Assembly: GCA_014802105.1 (NCBI GenBank)
Contig: JAAVCX010000009.1
Span: 1-36,436 of the forward strand
From: Bacteroides sp.
GTDB lineage: Bacteria; Bacteroidota; Bacteroidia; Bacteroidales; Muribaculaceae
Direction: 5' to 3'
DNA: 36,436 nt
The notes beneath the pieces are model-generated. The model did not search any database and was not told where the DNA came from. It saw only the letters and a program-made list of their open reading frames with translations. The position numbers were made by a program, and so were the translations under genes. Shown in pieces: positions 1 through 7,578 of this stretch (positions are counted from its first letter, which is position 1; each line of letters opens with the position of its first letter).

Positions 1-68
1 CTCCCACCCCCACCAAGGAGGAGGAGCTCCTCACCGAGATCCCCGATCTTCCCAAGGAGAAGCATTGA
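1..68 (+). CDS. mscL: C-terminal end of a large-conductance mechanosensitive channel (MscL), partial
   Basis: The third reading frame is open from the window edge to a TGA at 66-68 and gives 21 residues containing PTPTKEEELLTEIPDLPKEK. This closely resembles the cytoplasmic C-terminal helix of MscL, which in E. coli reads [20 protein letters not shown]. MscL is an inner-membrane pentamer that opens under membrane tension and protects against osmotic down-shock. Only the tail is visible, so the identification rests on one short motif. Two proline replacements (IPDLPK for IRDLLK) would be unusual in a helix. No U-rich intrinsic terminator follows directly; the next structured DNA is the palindrome at 127-206. 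Confidence 0.68.
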   Translation, partial: PTPTKEEELLTEIPDLPKEKH

Positions 69-126
69 TCACGCTATCAGTCTGACTTTCCGGGAGGACT
101 CCGGGATATGTCATGATCTGATGTCT

Positions 127-206
127 TTGCAGGGACGCACGCTTCGTGCGTCGGCTCTCCGTATCAATGTGACAGCGACCGGCTCACGAGTCGCGCGTCC
201 CTGCAA
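127..206. repeat. 80-bp REP-like palindromic element
   Basis: The two ends are perfect 12-bp inverted copies (127-138 and 195-206, TTGCAGGGACGC and its complement). Extended to 21 nt, the arms (127-147, and 186-206 on the other strand) agree at 18 of 21 positions. Each arm can form its own small hairpin: 135-140 with 146-151, and 175-179 with 190-194. A more diverged copy of the 21-nt arm occurs at 7177-7197. Paired palindromes in an intergenic gap resemble REP/BIME elements. No U-tract follows, so a terminator role is less likely. Confidence 0.6.
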
Positions 207-284
207 GTTCATTTGTGACATAGCCTCGAGTGTACCCTCTTTTCATAGTGTATGCAAATATTTTAACCTTATTCTGATATTATA

Positions 285-719
285 ATGAAAACCAAATTGC
301 TTGCGCTCGCCATGATGATGAGTGCGACAGCCATGGCCGGAGCCCATAAGCTCTCTATCGACGGGGTACCTGTTGATAAGACTGTGGCTACCATTACGTT
401 TGAGGGGGATAAAGCTATTCTCACGTTTGGCGACAACACTTCTTCGACCCATGATCTTGAGTCGGTGAAGCTCGATTTTAATTCAACCAGCTCTCTTACC
501 GATCTCCGCATCGGCACTCTCTCGGTCACCGTAGGCTCATCTATCATTGTGAGTGGCGTTGACGAGGGGACACTCATGCTTGTCTATGACATGCGTGGAG
601 TGCAGGTCAAGTCTCAGCGGGCCGATGGTTCGGAGTGTGAGGTCTCGCTCGAAGGTCTCGATGCCGGTGTCTATATATTCAGAGCCGGTAATGAAGTAGT
701 GAAATTTGTAAAACGTTGA
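285..719 (+). CDS. Secreted mini-protein with T9SS type A-like C-terminal sorting tail
   Basis: This 144-residue protein starts with a signal peptide (MKTKLLALAMMMSATAMAGA). The middle (about 25-65) is a short beta-rich stretch of the kind that often precedes sorting tails in Bacteroidales (VATITFEGDKAILTFGD). The end (about 95-144) matches the type A T9SS tail pattern: VYDMRGVQV, then LDAGVYIFRAGNEVVKFVKR. No catalytic or binding domain is left between signal peptide and tail, so the cargo is nearly absent. It lies 6 bp upstream of the 955-aa pectate lyase and is probably co-transcribed with it. That lyase contains a similar beta-rich module at about residues 203-270. It may be a degenerate remnant or a genuine accessory surface protein; I cannot decide. 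No consensus -7 box was seen upstream. Confidence 0.75.
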   Translation: MKTKLLALAMMMSATAMAGAHKLSIDGVPVDKTVATITFEGDKAILTFGDNTSSTHDLESVKLDFNSTSSLTDLRIGTLSVTVGSSIIVSGVDEGTLMLVYDMRGVQVKSQRADGSECEVSLEGLDAGVYIFRAGNEVVKFVKR

Positions 720-725
720 AATGCC

Positions 726-3593
726 ATGAAAAATACTTTGCGCTACGTTTTCCTGGTTGCTTTCATGGCCTCATTCATGGCCTTGGGAGCATCGGCTCAG
801 GGCAACTGGGCCTTCTCAAATATTTCTCAGACCGACATCGACAATCTCACTGCCGACAGCTCAAACTGGGATCATGAGTTGACCGACTCCAACAACCGTT
901 TTAAGAACTCAACCAACATCTCGGCTACACCACTCCGAGCCAACGGAGCTGATCTCGAGGTCACCAAGGGGCTGATCTTCGAGGCTACGGGCGCCGATAT
1001 TGTACGTATAGATATTAAGGGCAACCGTCTGGCTATGAATAAGGCCGGTAAGATCGTGATCCCTTCGCTCAAAGCCGGTATGATAGTCACGGTGAAGTGT
1101 CAGTCATCGTCAAAGACCGAGGCCCGCGGCTTCAATGTCACCAATCTTACCCCCTTGAGCGGCTCGTTCAACTCTACCTCTCTCGATGCTCAGACCAATG
1201 TTGCCTCTGTGATTACCGACGGTGATGTGGTGCTCGCCAACACCGGCGGTATATATGTCACTTCGATCACTGTGGCCGAGGAGGGGGGAGAGATACCCTC
1301 ACTGCCTACTCCCGGAGGGGGCACTTCACTCAATCTCGGTGTCCATCAGATGAATCTGGCTCTGAAAAACGGAGACATGAAATATTTCAATATCGCCGAT
1401 ATATCCTCGGTGGTCATCGATGGTGATAAAGTCACGGTCAACGAGAAGGCCGAGGGCTCGGTTCCCGTGGTGCTCGAAAATCTGGTCGGCACCATGTCGT
1501 TCCGCAAGGCTCAAGGCGCTGAAGGCCCTGAGATCGAAAATCCTGCTGGCAAGGTGGTGATCAAGGAGGCCAAAGGCTGGCAGGAGTCGGCCTATATCAC
1601 CTGGGAGAATTTCGGCGATGCCGATGATTATAAGGTGTATGTCAAGGGTGGCCAGTTTGACGACTGGAGCGAGATCGATGCTCCTCTGGTGCGTGACTAC
1701 GGCACATACGGACGCGCCGATGTGGTCGGTCTCATGGCCGGTAGCTATTCTCTCCGCGTGGTTCCCGTCACCGGCGAGGTTGCCCACACCGAAGCGGCCA
1801 ACGAGGTCAGCGGTCTCTCCGTAGTCAACTATGACCGTTCGGGCTATGCCCATAAGGATTTCTCGGGAGGTGTCGGTGCCTATAACAACGACGGCACCCT
1901 CAAGGCCGGAGCCAAGGTGTTCTATGTCACTACCGACAATTTTGCCACCGTGACCATGGATGTAGTCAATAACAACAAGGGGGGCACAGTAGCCTGCACC
2001 GGTATCGGCGAGATCTTTGCCGCCATGCAGAAGGGCTTCAATACCACCCCGGTGGCTGTGCGCTTCATAGGCACCGTCGACGGCTCCAAGATACCGTCGT
2101 CGCAGCTTTTGACTGATCAGGGCGGACTGCTCCTCAAGGCCAACAATAATACCACCGACCTGCAGGTGACAATCGAGGGTATCGGTGACGACGCCGCTAT
2201 CACCAATTTTGGCATCGGTCTGGTCAACGGAGCCGGTGTCGAGGTGAGAAATATCGGCGTGCTTCTCGTTCCGGCCGCCAAAGACTGTATGGAGATCAAG
2301 GGCACCAATCATGTCTGGATACATAACTGCGACCTTTTCTATGCCCACAAAGGTTCGGGCGACCAGGTGAAGGGCGATGGAACCATGGACTGCAAGGACG
2401 GATGTTCCTACGCCACGTTCTCCTACAATCACTTTATCGATGCCGGCAAGTCGTTCCTCTGCGGCATGAAGAAGGAGACTGTCGACAATCTCATCTGCTA
2501 TCACCACAACTGGCTCGACCACTCCGACTCGCGCCATCCTCGCATACGCACCTCGACAGTTCATATCTGGAACAACTACTATGACGGTTGCTCCAAGTAT
2601 GGAGTGGGTGCTACGATGGGTTGCTCGGTGTTTGTCGAAGGCAACTATTTCCGCGGCACCAAGCGCCCCATGATGTCGTCGAAGCAGGGCACCGACGCCA
2701 CCGGCGACGGCACCTTCTCGGGTGAAGACGGCGGTATCATCAAGAGCTTCGGCAACGTGATGGCCGAGCGCAGCAAGAATTTCAGCTACATCACCTGGCA
2801 GGAAAACAACACCAGCTTTGACGCATACGAGGCCTCTACGCGCGATGAGCAGGTGCCCTCGTCGGTGAAGACCCTCGCCGGCGGCACTACCTACAATAAC
2901 TTTGACACCGATCCTGCACGTATATATGACTACACGCCTCTGCCTGCCTCTGAAGTGCCGGCTGTGGTGCTCGGCTATTACGGAGCGGGACGTCTCAACC
3001 ACGGCGATATAAGTTATAAGTTCAATAATGCTGTCGACGATGACGACTATGCCCGCAACGCCGAGATCGACGCTCTGCTCAACAGCTACAAGACCAAGCT
3101 CGTCGGTTTCTACAAACCGTTGCCCGGCGGCTCGGTGACAGGCCCCGGCGGAGAGGAACCCGATCCCACTCCGGGCACTGATCCCGATCCGGCTGTTCCC
3201 GAGGGCAGCGTGATCGTCAACTTCCTCGGTTCGAAGCCCTCGGTCGATTTCGTGACCGTCACCGGCAACTACTCCACCTCAAAGGGCACTGCCACATACG
3301 GCGGTGACAGCTATGGCACTTGTGTCAAGATGGAGTCGTCGACCTCTATATCGGTGTCGCTCGGTGACAAGAAATACAAGGTCACTCTCGTCTTTGCCGA
3401 CACCGAGACCGGCAGCATCAATCTCGACGGAACCAAGCTGTCGTCGACGGCTTCAACCCTCGTGATCCCCGAGGCTACCGGCACCATTAATCTCAAAAAA
3501 GACAAGGCGGTCAATCTCTTCCTTATAGTCCTCGAAGAGATCACAGCCGAAGACAATCGTCTGCCCATCGTGATCTCGCCCGAAATCAAGTGA
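726..3593 (+). CDS. Secreted multidomain pectate lyase, polysaccharide lyase family 1
   Basis: The 955-residue protein has a signal peptide (cut near GASAQ, residue 25), an N-terminal beta-rich region (about 26-185), a short NGDMKYFNIADI-type module (about 203-270), a fibronectin III-like domain (about 275-370), a right-handed parallel beta-helix PL1 domain (about 400-660), a P/D/T-rich linker (about 800-825) and a C-terminal beta domain. PL1 signatures are VWIHNCDLF, GDQVKGDG, YHHNWLDH and DSRHPR (601-606), which carries the expected catalytic arginine region, then NNYYDG. PL1 enzymes cleave alpha-1,4-polygalacturonate by Ca-dependent beta-elimination. The flanking beta domains are probably carbohydrate-binding (inference). 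It is paralogous to the lyase at 19615-21435 but much longer, and it lacks an obvious T9SS tail. It follows the mini-protein after 6 bp and ends before a strong terminator. Confidence 0.92.
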   Translation: MKNTLRYVFLVAFMASFMALGASAQGNWAFSNISQTDIDNLTADSSNWDHELTDSNNRFKNSTNISATPLRANGADLEVTKGLIFEATGADIVRIDIKGNRLAMNKAGKIVIPSLKAGMIVTVKCQSSSKTEARGFNVTNLTPLSGSFNSTSLDAQTNVASVITDGDVVLANTGGIYVTSITVAEEGGEIPSLPTPGGGTSLNLGVHQMNLALKNGDMKYFNIADISSVVIDGDKVTVNEKAEGSVPVVLENLVGTMSFRKAQGAEGPEIENPAGKVVIKEAKGWQESAYITWENFGDADDYKVYVKGGQFDDWSEIDAPLVRDYGTYGRADVVGLMAGSYSLRVVPVTGEVAHTEAANEVSGLSVVNYDRSGYAHKDFSGGVGAYNNDGTLKAGAKVFYVTTDNFATVTMDVVNNNKGGTVACTGIGEIFAAMQKGFNTTPVAVRFIGTVDGSKIPSSQLLTDQGGLLLKANNNTTDLQVTIEGIGDDAAITNFGIGLVNGAGVEVRNIGVLLVPAAKDCMEIKGTNHVWIHNCDLFYAHKGSGDQVKGDGTMDCKDGCSYATFSYNHFIDAGKSFLCGMKKETVDNLICYHHNWLDHSDSRHPRIRTSTVHIWNNYYDGCSKYGVGATMGCSVFVEGNYFRGTKRPMMSSKQGTDATGDGTFSGEDGGIIKSFGNVMAERSKNFSYITWQENNTSFDAYEASTRDEQVPSSVKTLAGGTTYNNFDTDPARIYDYTPLPASEVPAVVLGYYGAGRLNHGDISYKFNNAVDDDDYARNAEIDALLNSYKTKLVGFYKPLPGGSVTGPGGEEPDPTPGTDPDPAVPEGSVIVNFLGSKPSVDFVTVTGNYSTSKGTATYGGDSYGTCVKMESSTSISVSLGDKKYKVTLVFADTETGSINLDGTKLSSTASTLVIPEATGTINLKKDKAVNLFLIVLEEITAEDNRLPIVISPEIK

Positions 3594-3620
3594 CAGCGAT
3601 AGCTCGTGATTAAACATTAG

Positions 3621-3661
3621 CCGCCCCGCCCGATAAGTCAGAATGCTTTCGGGCGGGGCGG
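3621..3661 (+). terminator. Intrinsic terminator after the pectate lyase
   Basis: A perfect 13-bp GC-rich stem (3621-3633 with 3649-3661) encloses a 15-nt loop and is followed by TTGTATATT. It lies 27 bp after the lyase stop codon. Confidence 0.85.
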
Positions 3662-3793
3662 TTGTATATTCAAGATTTTATGGTCGATGCAACGACAGCC
3701 GGGGGGATGATTGCCGGAATACTTAGGTTATGATTTTTACTTTCTGTGATAAGTTTAAATCAGTTGATTAAATAGTTTTTAGAAAAAAATAAC

Positions 3794-3801
3794 TACCTTT
3801 G
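3794..3801 (+). promoter_or_regulatory. Bacteroidota -7 element (TACCTTTG) for the barrel gene
   Basis: The octamer fits TAnnTTTG. The T-rich run at 3776-3780 is too close to be an ideal -33 element. Transcription would begin near 3808, giving a G-poor leader of about 57 nt before the ATG at 3865, as is usual for abundant outer-membrane proteins in this phylum. Confidence 0.55.
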
Positions 3802-3864
3802 TGGCGCAGTACAAAATCATAACTCCAACAAATTTATCTATTATCACATTCAACTAATTAAGTT

Positions 3865-4413
3865 ATGAAGAAATTCTTAGCACTCGCAGCTGCAGCTGTT
3901 ATCGCTCTTGGTGCATCTGCACAGAACTGGTATCTCGGCGGTTCAATCGGTTTTGACCAGACCAAGGTTGACGGTTATAAGACCACCACTATCGACTTCA
4001 TGCCCGAGATTGGCTACAATCTCAGCGAGACCTGGGCTATCGGTACCACTGTTGGTGTTGACTACACCAAGCAGGACGAAGCTAAGCTCACCCTCGTGAA
4101 CTTCGCTCCCTATGCCCGTTACACTTTCCTCCGTGCCGGTATCGTAAGCCTCTTCTGCGACGGTGGTGTTGATCTCGGTTTCGGCAAGGCTAAGGTTGGT
4201 GACGAGAGCAGCGACACCGCTGTTTCTTATGGCATCGGCATCAAGCCCGGTGTATCTCTGACTGTTAACGAGAAGTTTGGTTTCGTAGCTCACGTAGGTT
4301 TCCTCGGCTACAACGGTGCCAACAACGCTGCCAAGGATGCCGGCTATCCCACCAAGGCCGGTTTCAACCTCGACGGCAACGACCTCTCTATCGGCTTCTA
4401 CTACAACTTCTAA
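3865..4413 (+). CDS. Small outer-membrane beta-barrel protein (porin/OmpX-like)
   Basis: The protein has 182 residues. It begins with a clear signal peptide (MKKFLALAAAAVIALGASAQ) followed by about eight alternating beta strands with aromatic girdle residues (WYLGGSIGF, PEIGYNLSETWAIG, FAPYARYTFLRAG, SIGFYYNF) and ends in the C-terminal aromatic residue typical of barrel proteins. Length and pattern fit the OmpX/OmpW-like outer membrane beta-barrel families. Codon use is restricted (GGT, AAG, GCT favoured), suggesting high expression. It is transcribed alone from the promoter at 3794 and ends at a bidirectional terminator. Specific function is unknown; such proteins usually have structural or adhesive roles. 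Confidence 0.85.
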   Translation: MKKFLALAAAAVIALGASAQNWYLGGSIGFDQTKVDGYKTTTIDFMPEIGYNLSETWAIGTTVGVDYTKQDEAKLTLVNFAPYARYTFLRAGIVSLFCDGGVDLGFGKAKVGDESSDTAVSYGIGIKPGVSLTVNEKFGFVAHVGFLGYNGANNAAKDAGYPTKAGFNLDGNDLSIGFYYNF

Positions 4414-4466
4414 TCAGTCGATCTCCTATTTTAAATAGAGAGATTATTTGTACTGTCTGATATTCT

Positions 4467-4505
4467 GCGGCCCGGAAGTTCCTCGTCAGGAACCTCCGGG
4501 CCGCA
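4467..4505. terminator. Bidirectional terminator between convergent genes
   Basis: A long imperfect stem pairs 4467-4483 with 4488-4505 around a CGTC loop, GC-rich at the base. It lies between the barrel gene (plus, stop 4413) and the ATPase/TOPRIM gene (minus, stop 4564), so it probably ends both transcripts. The flanks are AT-rich but lack a long U-run. Confidence 0.75.
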
Positions 4506-4563
4506 CTATTTATCTTGAATGACTGACCGGGTCGGCGTCAGAGCCGGTTCCGGCGGAGAGACA

Positions 4564-6147
4564 TCATTCGGGGAAGGTGGAGCGGATGGCGGCGCGTATC
4601 TCGTCAGCACCTCGATAATTATAGGTGAGGATGTTGAGCACGGTGGCTATGTAATTGTCCTTGTCGTCGCGCCTAAGCCCTACATGGGAGGCCACGTGGC
4701 TCTCCGAGAGCATGGTCTTGCGGTTGTAGACTCTCAGGACAGCTGCGTAGTCGTCATTCTGGAGGTAGCTCCTGAACTCTCGGCACAGATCCTCATAGAC
4801 GCGCCGGGGTGATAGCTCGTCGGCCAGCGAGGCTATGTGTTGTTCGAGCTGGGAGATATTGGCGAAGCGTCCGTCGATGCGATGTTCCACGCCTCGTTTC
4901 ATGCGATGGCGTGTGTGTTGCAGTGCCTGCTGATGGAGATCGGCCTCAAAGAGCCGCATGATATTTCGTTTCACCTTAGCAAAGGCTACCTCGGGATCTC
5001 GATGATTGAGACGCGCCATGACACGTATCACCGGCTCGAGCATGAATATGTTCTCGATCTCGGCAACGTCGGGCACATGCACCTGTTTGCGTCTCAGATA
5101 GGCAACCTCGCCCTCGTCGCGCCTGTCGCGGTCGACGATGCCCCAGGCGTTGAGCGAGTGAAACGCCCTCAGCGAGTTGAAGGTGCGGGTGGCTTCGATG
5201 ACACGGTCGCATCCGCCAAGCGATTTGACTGTATAATCATTGAATATCAGCGGATAGAGTCGCGCATCGATAGAGTTGACGCCGTCTCCCTCGATAAAGA
5301 GCACTGGTTTCCGCGCTCCGATGATAGCGAGATATATCTCGTCGGAGATACCGTCGGTAGAGGTCAGGAAGTCATAGTCCCAGCATCCGCGCTCAGGGTC
5401 ACAGTTCTTGACCCAGATGGTGCACCCCTGCCCCCGGGTGGAGGCAAACTGCAGATCGTGAGTCAGATAGATGAATGTGCAGTCGGGACGCATGGTCTCG
5501 ATGATATTCCAGAGCGAAGCGATAGATGACGGATGGAGAAACATCCCCGGAGAGTCGACGATCACCACTCCCCCCCGAGGCGCGTAGGTGACGGCTCCGA
5601 GATAATAGAGTACAGTCTTCTCTCCGTCGCTCAGACGCGAGGCTGAGTAAGTGTCGCCGGAGGTTCCTCCGGGGGTGGCTGTGCGGTTGAACAGCATACG
5701 GCCGTTTTCGAGCAACACTTTGTTGTCGGGAAAGACCTTCTGCCACTCGTCGATAACCTTTTCAAGCCGTGAAGGGGTTTCACGCCCCTGAGAGAGTGGT
5801 TTGTCGTGAAACTTCTGCTTTATCAGCGAGAGCAGCTCGTCGTTTATCAGCAACGCCATGATCTGCTCGAGCTCGCTCTTGAGGTCGGGTCTCAGCAGAG
5901 AGGTAGGGCCGGTAGCCTTGCGGTAGAGGTCGCCTATCGAGCCGGGCGAGGGCTCTTCGTTGCGCGGAGCATAGAGTCCTCGCAGTGCCGAGAGTCGGAA
6001 GGCTTTGTCGCCGAGATCGGCGGCGATACGGTCGGCAAAACGGGTCTTGCCCGAGCCGTTGGCTCCTATTACCACTATGTGGCGCAGGGAGGAGATGTCA
6101 ATGCAAAGTGGCTCTGAATCGAGGCGTGGGGGTAGGGTGATAATCAT
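4564..6147 (-). CDS. Compact ABC-type ATPase fused to a TOPRIM-like DUF4435 domain
   Basis: The protein has 527 residues. The ATPase half has Walker A GANGSGKT (28-35), signature LSDGEK (172-177), Walker B VVIVD (194-198) and switch histidine LTHD (H230). Only about 137 residues separate Walker A from the signature, so no long coiled-coil arm is present. The residue after the Walker B aspartate is Ser199 (DSPGMFLHP), where most ABC/OLD-type ATPases have the catalytic glutamate. The second half (about 279-400) looks like DUF4435/TOPRIM: LFIEGD (E286, D288), GIVDRDRR (D339, D341) and AEIENIFM (361-368). The same two modules occur in OLD nucleases and in PARIS immunity (AriA ATPase plus AriB DUF4435). 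Here they are fused and short. The gene starts 37 bp after the AraC stop with no promoter between, so the two are probably co-transcribed. A defence role is inference; a housekeeping role in this phylum is equally possible. Confidence 0.8.
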   Translation of the reverse strand: MIITLPPRLDSEPLCIDISSLRHIVVIGANGSGKTRFADRIAADLGDKAFRLSALRGLYAPRNEEPSPGSIGDLYRKATGPTSLLRPDLKSELEQIMALLINDELLSLIKQKFHDKPLSQGRETPSRLEKVIDEWQKVFPDNKVLLENGRMLFNRTATPGGTSGDTYSASRLSDGEKTVLYYLGAVTYAPRGGVVIVDSPGMFLHPSSIASLWNIIETMRPDCTFIYLTHDLQFASTRGQGCTIWVKNCDPERGCWDYDFLTSTDGISDEIYLAIIGARKPVLFIEGDGVNSIDARLYPLIFNDYTVKSLGGCDRVIEATRTFNSLRAFHSLNAWGIVDRDRRDEGEVAYLRRKQVHVPDVAEIENIFMLEPVIRVMARLNHRDPEVAFAKVKRNIMRLFEADLHQQALQHTRHRMKRGVEHRIDGRFANISQLEQHIASLADELSPRRVYEDLCREFRSYLQNDDYAAVLRVYNRKTMLSESHVASHVGLRRDDKDNYIATVLNILTYNYRGADEIRAAIRSTFPE

Positions 6148-6184
6148 GGGCGAGGGGGAGATGAACAGGTGGATGTGGCGCGTC

Positions 6185-7117
6185 TCAGGAGCGCTGATAT
6201 TCCGAGGGGGACATGCCTGTGAGGTGTTTGAAGTATTTTCCGAACGACGATTGATTGGAGAAGTTTAGCTCGTAGGCTATCTGCTGGATATTCTTGCCCG
6301 AAAATCTCAGGAGATTCTTGGCTTCGAGTATCACGTAGGAATCGATGATTTCAGTGGCCGAGTGGCCGGTGGCTTCCTTGATGATCAGCGAGAGATATTT
6401 GGGAGAGATGAACAGCCGGTCGGCATAGAATGAGAGCGATCTCTCGCGCGAATGGTGATCGTGTACCAGGTGCATGAAATTGTGCACGTATGTGATGCGG
6501 CGTGAGCGTGGAGCAGAGGTCGAGACGGAGTGTTCGATGCTGTTGGCGAGTATCTTCATGACCTCGTAGGTGAGGGCGGCGATGAGGTTGCGGGCGATGG
6601 ATTTGGTGTAGATGTCGTCCCCCTCGCCGGTCGAGTTCTTGTGGAGCAGTCTGAAATACTCGCTGATGGTCGAGGCCTGGGAGTCGTTTATCTGCAACAG
6701 ATTGCCTGGTCTTCGATAAGGCTCTTTATGGCCCATGGAGGCCAGAACGTTGGGATCGAAATTGATGTCTTTAATAAACGTCGAGGAGACGAAGAGCAGA
6801 TAGAAATCGAGTCCTTCCGAGTCGATGGATTTGATTTCTACCATTGAGCCGGGGGTAGTGATCACCATGCAGTTGGAGGTCAGGGTGCAGGGCGACAGGT
6901 CGATTTCAAGTTCGATCTTACCGCCGAGACACAGCATCCAGGACATGCCGTCGATGCGCAGAGGGCCGGTGTTGGCCTGACGCGACGATGCGTTCCTGAC
7001 ATTCTCGATGTCGCTCGAGACTATGCGTGTGAAGAGATAGTCGTCGCTCAGAGCTGAAAATTCGGTGGAGAATTTTTCAAGCGAGGCCAGTTGGCGCAGG
7101 TTGAGGATCGTGTTCAT
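6185..7117 (-). CDS. AraC/XylS-family transcriptional regulator
   Basis: This 310-residue protein has a beta-rich N-terminal sensor region (about 45-140) and a C-terminal AraC DNA-binding domain (about 215-308). The first helix-turn-helix is near SFYADRLFISPKYLSLIIKE and the second near IQQIAYELNFSNQSSFGKYF, followed by the family ending GMSPSEYQ. There is no signal peptide or membrane segment, so it is cytoplasmic. The ligand cannot be read from sequence. It heads an apparent two-gene transcript with the ATPase/TOPRIM gene. It lies across a 559-bp gap from a divergently oriented candidate small RNA, and that gap also holds repeated GGTGAAA motifs that could be operators. Confidence 0.9.
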   Translation of the reverse strand: MNTILNLRQLASLEKFSTEFSALSDDYLFTRIVSSDIENVRNASSRQANTGPLRIDGMSWMLCLGGKIELEIDLSPCTLTSNCMVITTPGSMVEIKSIDSEGLDFYLLFVSSTFIKDINFDPNVLASMGHKEPYRRPGNLLQINDSQASTISEYFRLLHKNSTGEGDDIYTKSIARNLIAALTYEVMKILANSIEHSVSTSAPRSRRITYVHNFMHLVHDHHSRERSLSFYADRLFISPKYLSLIIKEATGHSATEIIDSYVILEAKNLLRFSGKNIQQIAYELNFSNQSSFGKYFKHLTGMSPSEYQRS

Positions 7118-7313
7118 GGTCTTTGCCGGTAGTGGGGTGAGAGCTTGGGCCTGGGAGACTGTGTCATTACTGCACTTGTAGGGATGCGCAGCTCGTAAAT
7201 CCGATCAGGTTATCTGTGGGTTAGCAGTTGATTTATGAGTTGTTTGTCACTACAGGTTTTAAATATCGGATTATGACACGCCCTCCTCTTTGAGAGATAG
7301 AGTGGTGATAATG

Positions 7314-7321
7314 CAAAGTTA
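7314..7321 (-). promoter_or_regulatory. -7 element (TAACTTTG) for the araC-ATPase operon
   Basis: Read on the minus strand the octamer is TAACTTTG, an exact TAnnTTTG match. No clear -33 TTTG lies at the expected distance. Transcription would start near 7307, leaving a leader of about 190 nt before the araC start at 7117. Confidence 0.5.
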
Positions 7322-7351
7322 GTCAAATATTCCATATTTTGGCATTTTGGG

Positions 7352-7377
7352 GGTGAAATTTTGGTGAAAAGGTGAAA
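7352..7377. repeat. Three GGTGAAA direct repeats, candidate operator
   Basis: GGTGAAA occurs at 7352-7358, 7363-7369 and 7371-7377, with starts 11 and 8 bp apart. The cluster lies roughly 45-70 bp upstream of the presumed araC start site and about 60 bp upstream of the -33 element of the divergent small-RNA promoter. AraC-family proteins often bind direct repeats, so this may be an autoregulatory site. The motif is short and AT-flanked, so chance is possible. Confidence 0.3.
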
Positions 7378-7435
7378 TTTATGTGCAAATAAGCTATTTT
7401 GGTTGGAGACGAAAAAATAATTGTGATAAAAAAGA

Positions 7436-7466
7436 TTGGCAGGGTAAAAATTTTTTTGTACTTTTG
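7436..7466 (+). promoter_or_regulatory. Promoter of the candidate small RNA
   Basis: TTGG (7436-7439) and TACTTTTG (7459-7466) are separated by 19 bp, the standard Bacteroidota spacing. The -7 element is an exact TAnnTTTG match. No protein-coding gene follows on this strand before a strong terminator. Confidence 0.65.
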
Positions 7467-7471
7467 CAGTA

Positions 7472-7559
7472 CCATCATCCCCAATCCCAACTTCACTTGA
7501 TTCCCCTATAACAAGTGATTAAGCCGTTGCAGTTCGTGAGAACAGCGCGGCTTTTTTTT
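7472..7559 (+). ncRNA. Candidate small RNA, about 88 nt, C-rich with two hairpins
   Basis: The predicted transcript begins about 6 nt after the -7 box. Its first 20 nt are unpaired and C-rich (ATCCCCAATCCCAAC). Hairpin 1 is a perfect 7-bp stem (7493-7499 with 7512-7518) with a 12-nt loop containing CCCC. Hairpin 2 is 7522-7526 with 7548-7552, continued by 7528-7530 with 7545-7547 and 7532-7535 with 7540-7543, capped by a GUGA (GNRA-type) tetraloop and followed by eight T (7552-7559). Promoter, two stems and terminator together make a complete small-RNA unit. The C-rich unpaired segments could pair with G-rich ribosome-binding regions (inference). I do not recognise it as a named family. It could also be a terminated leader of a lost gene. 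Confidence 0.6.
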
Positions 7560-7578
7560 CAGATGATTGAAAAAAGTA

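Noticed and set aside
70-115. Terminator for the mscL-like gene
   Set aside because: CCGGGA occurs twice as a direct repeat, not an inverted one, so no stable stem forms.
1326-3002. Minus-strand open frame of 558 codons opposite the first pectate lyase
   Set aside because: It is a mirror of a codon-biased gene; the product resembles no family, has no promoter, and the plus strand encodes a clear PL1 enzyme.
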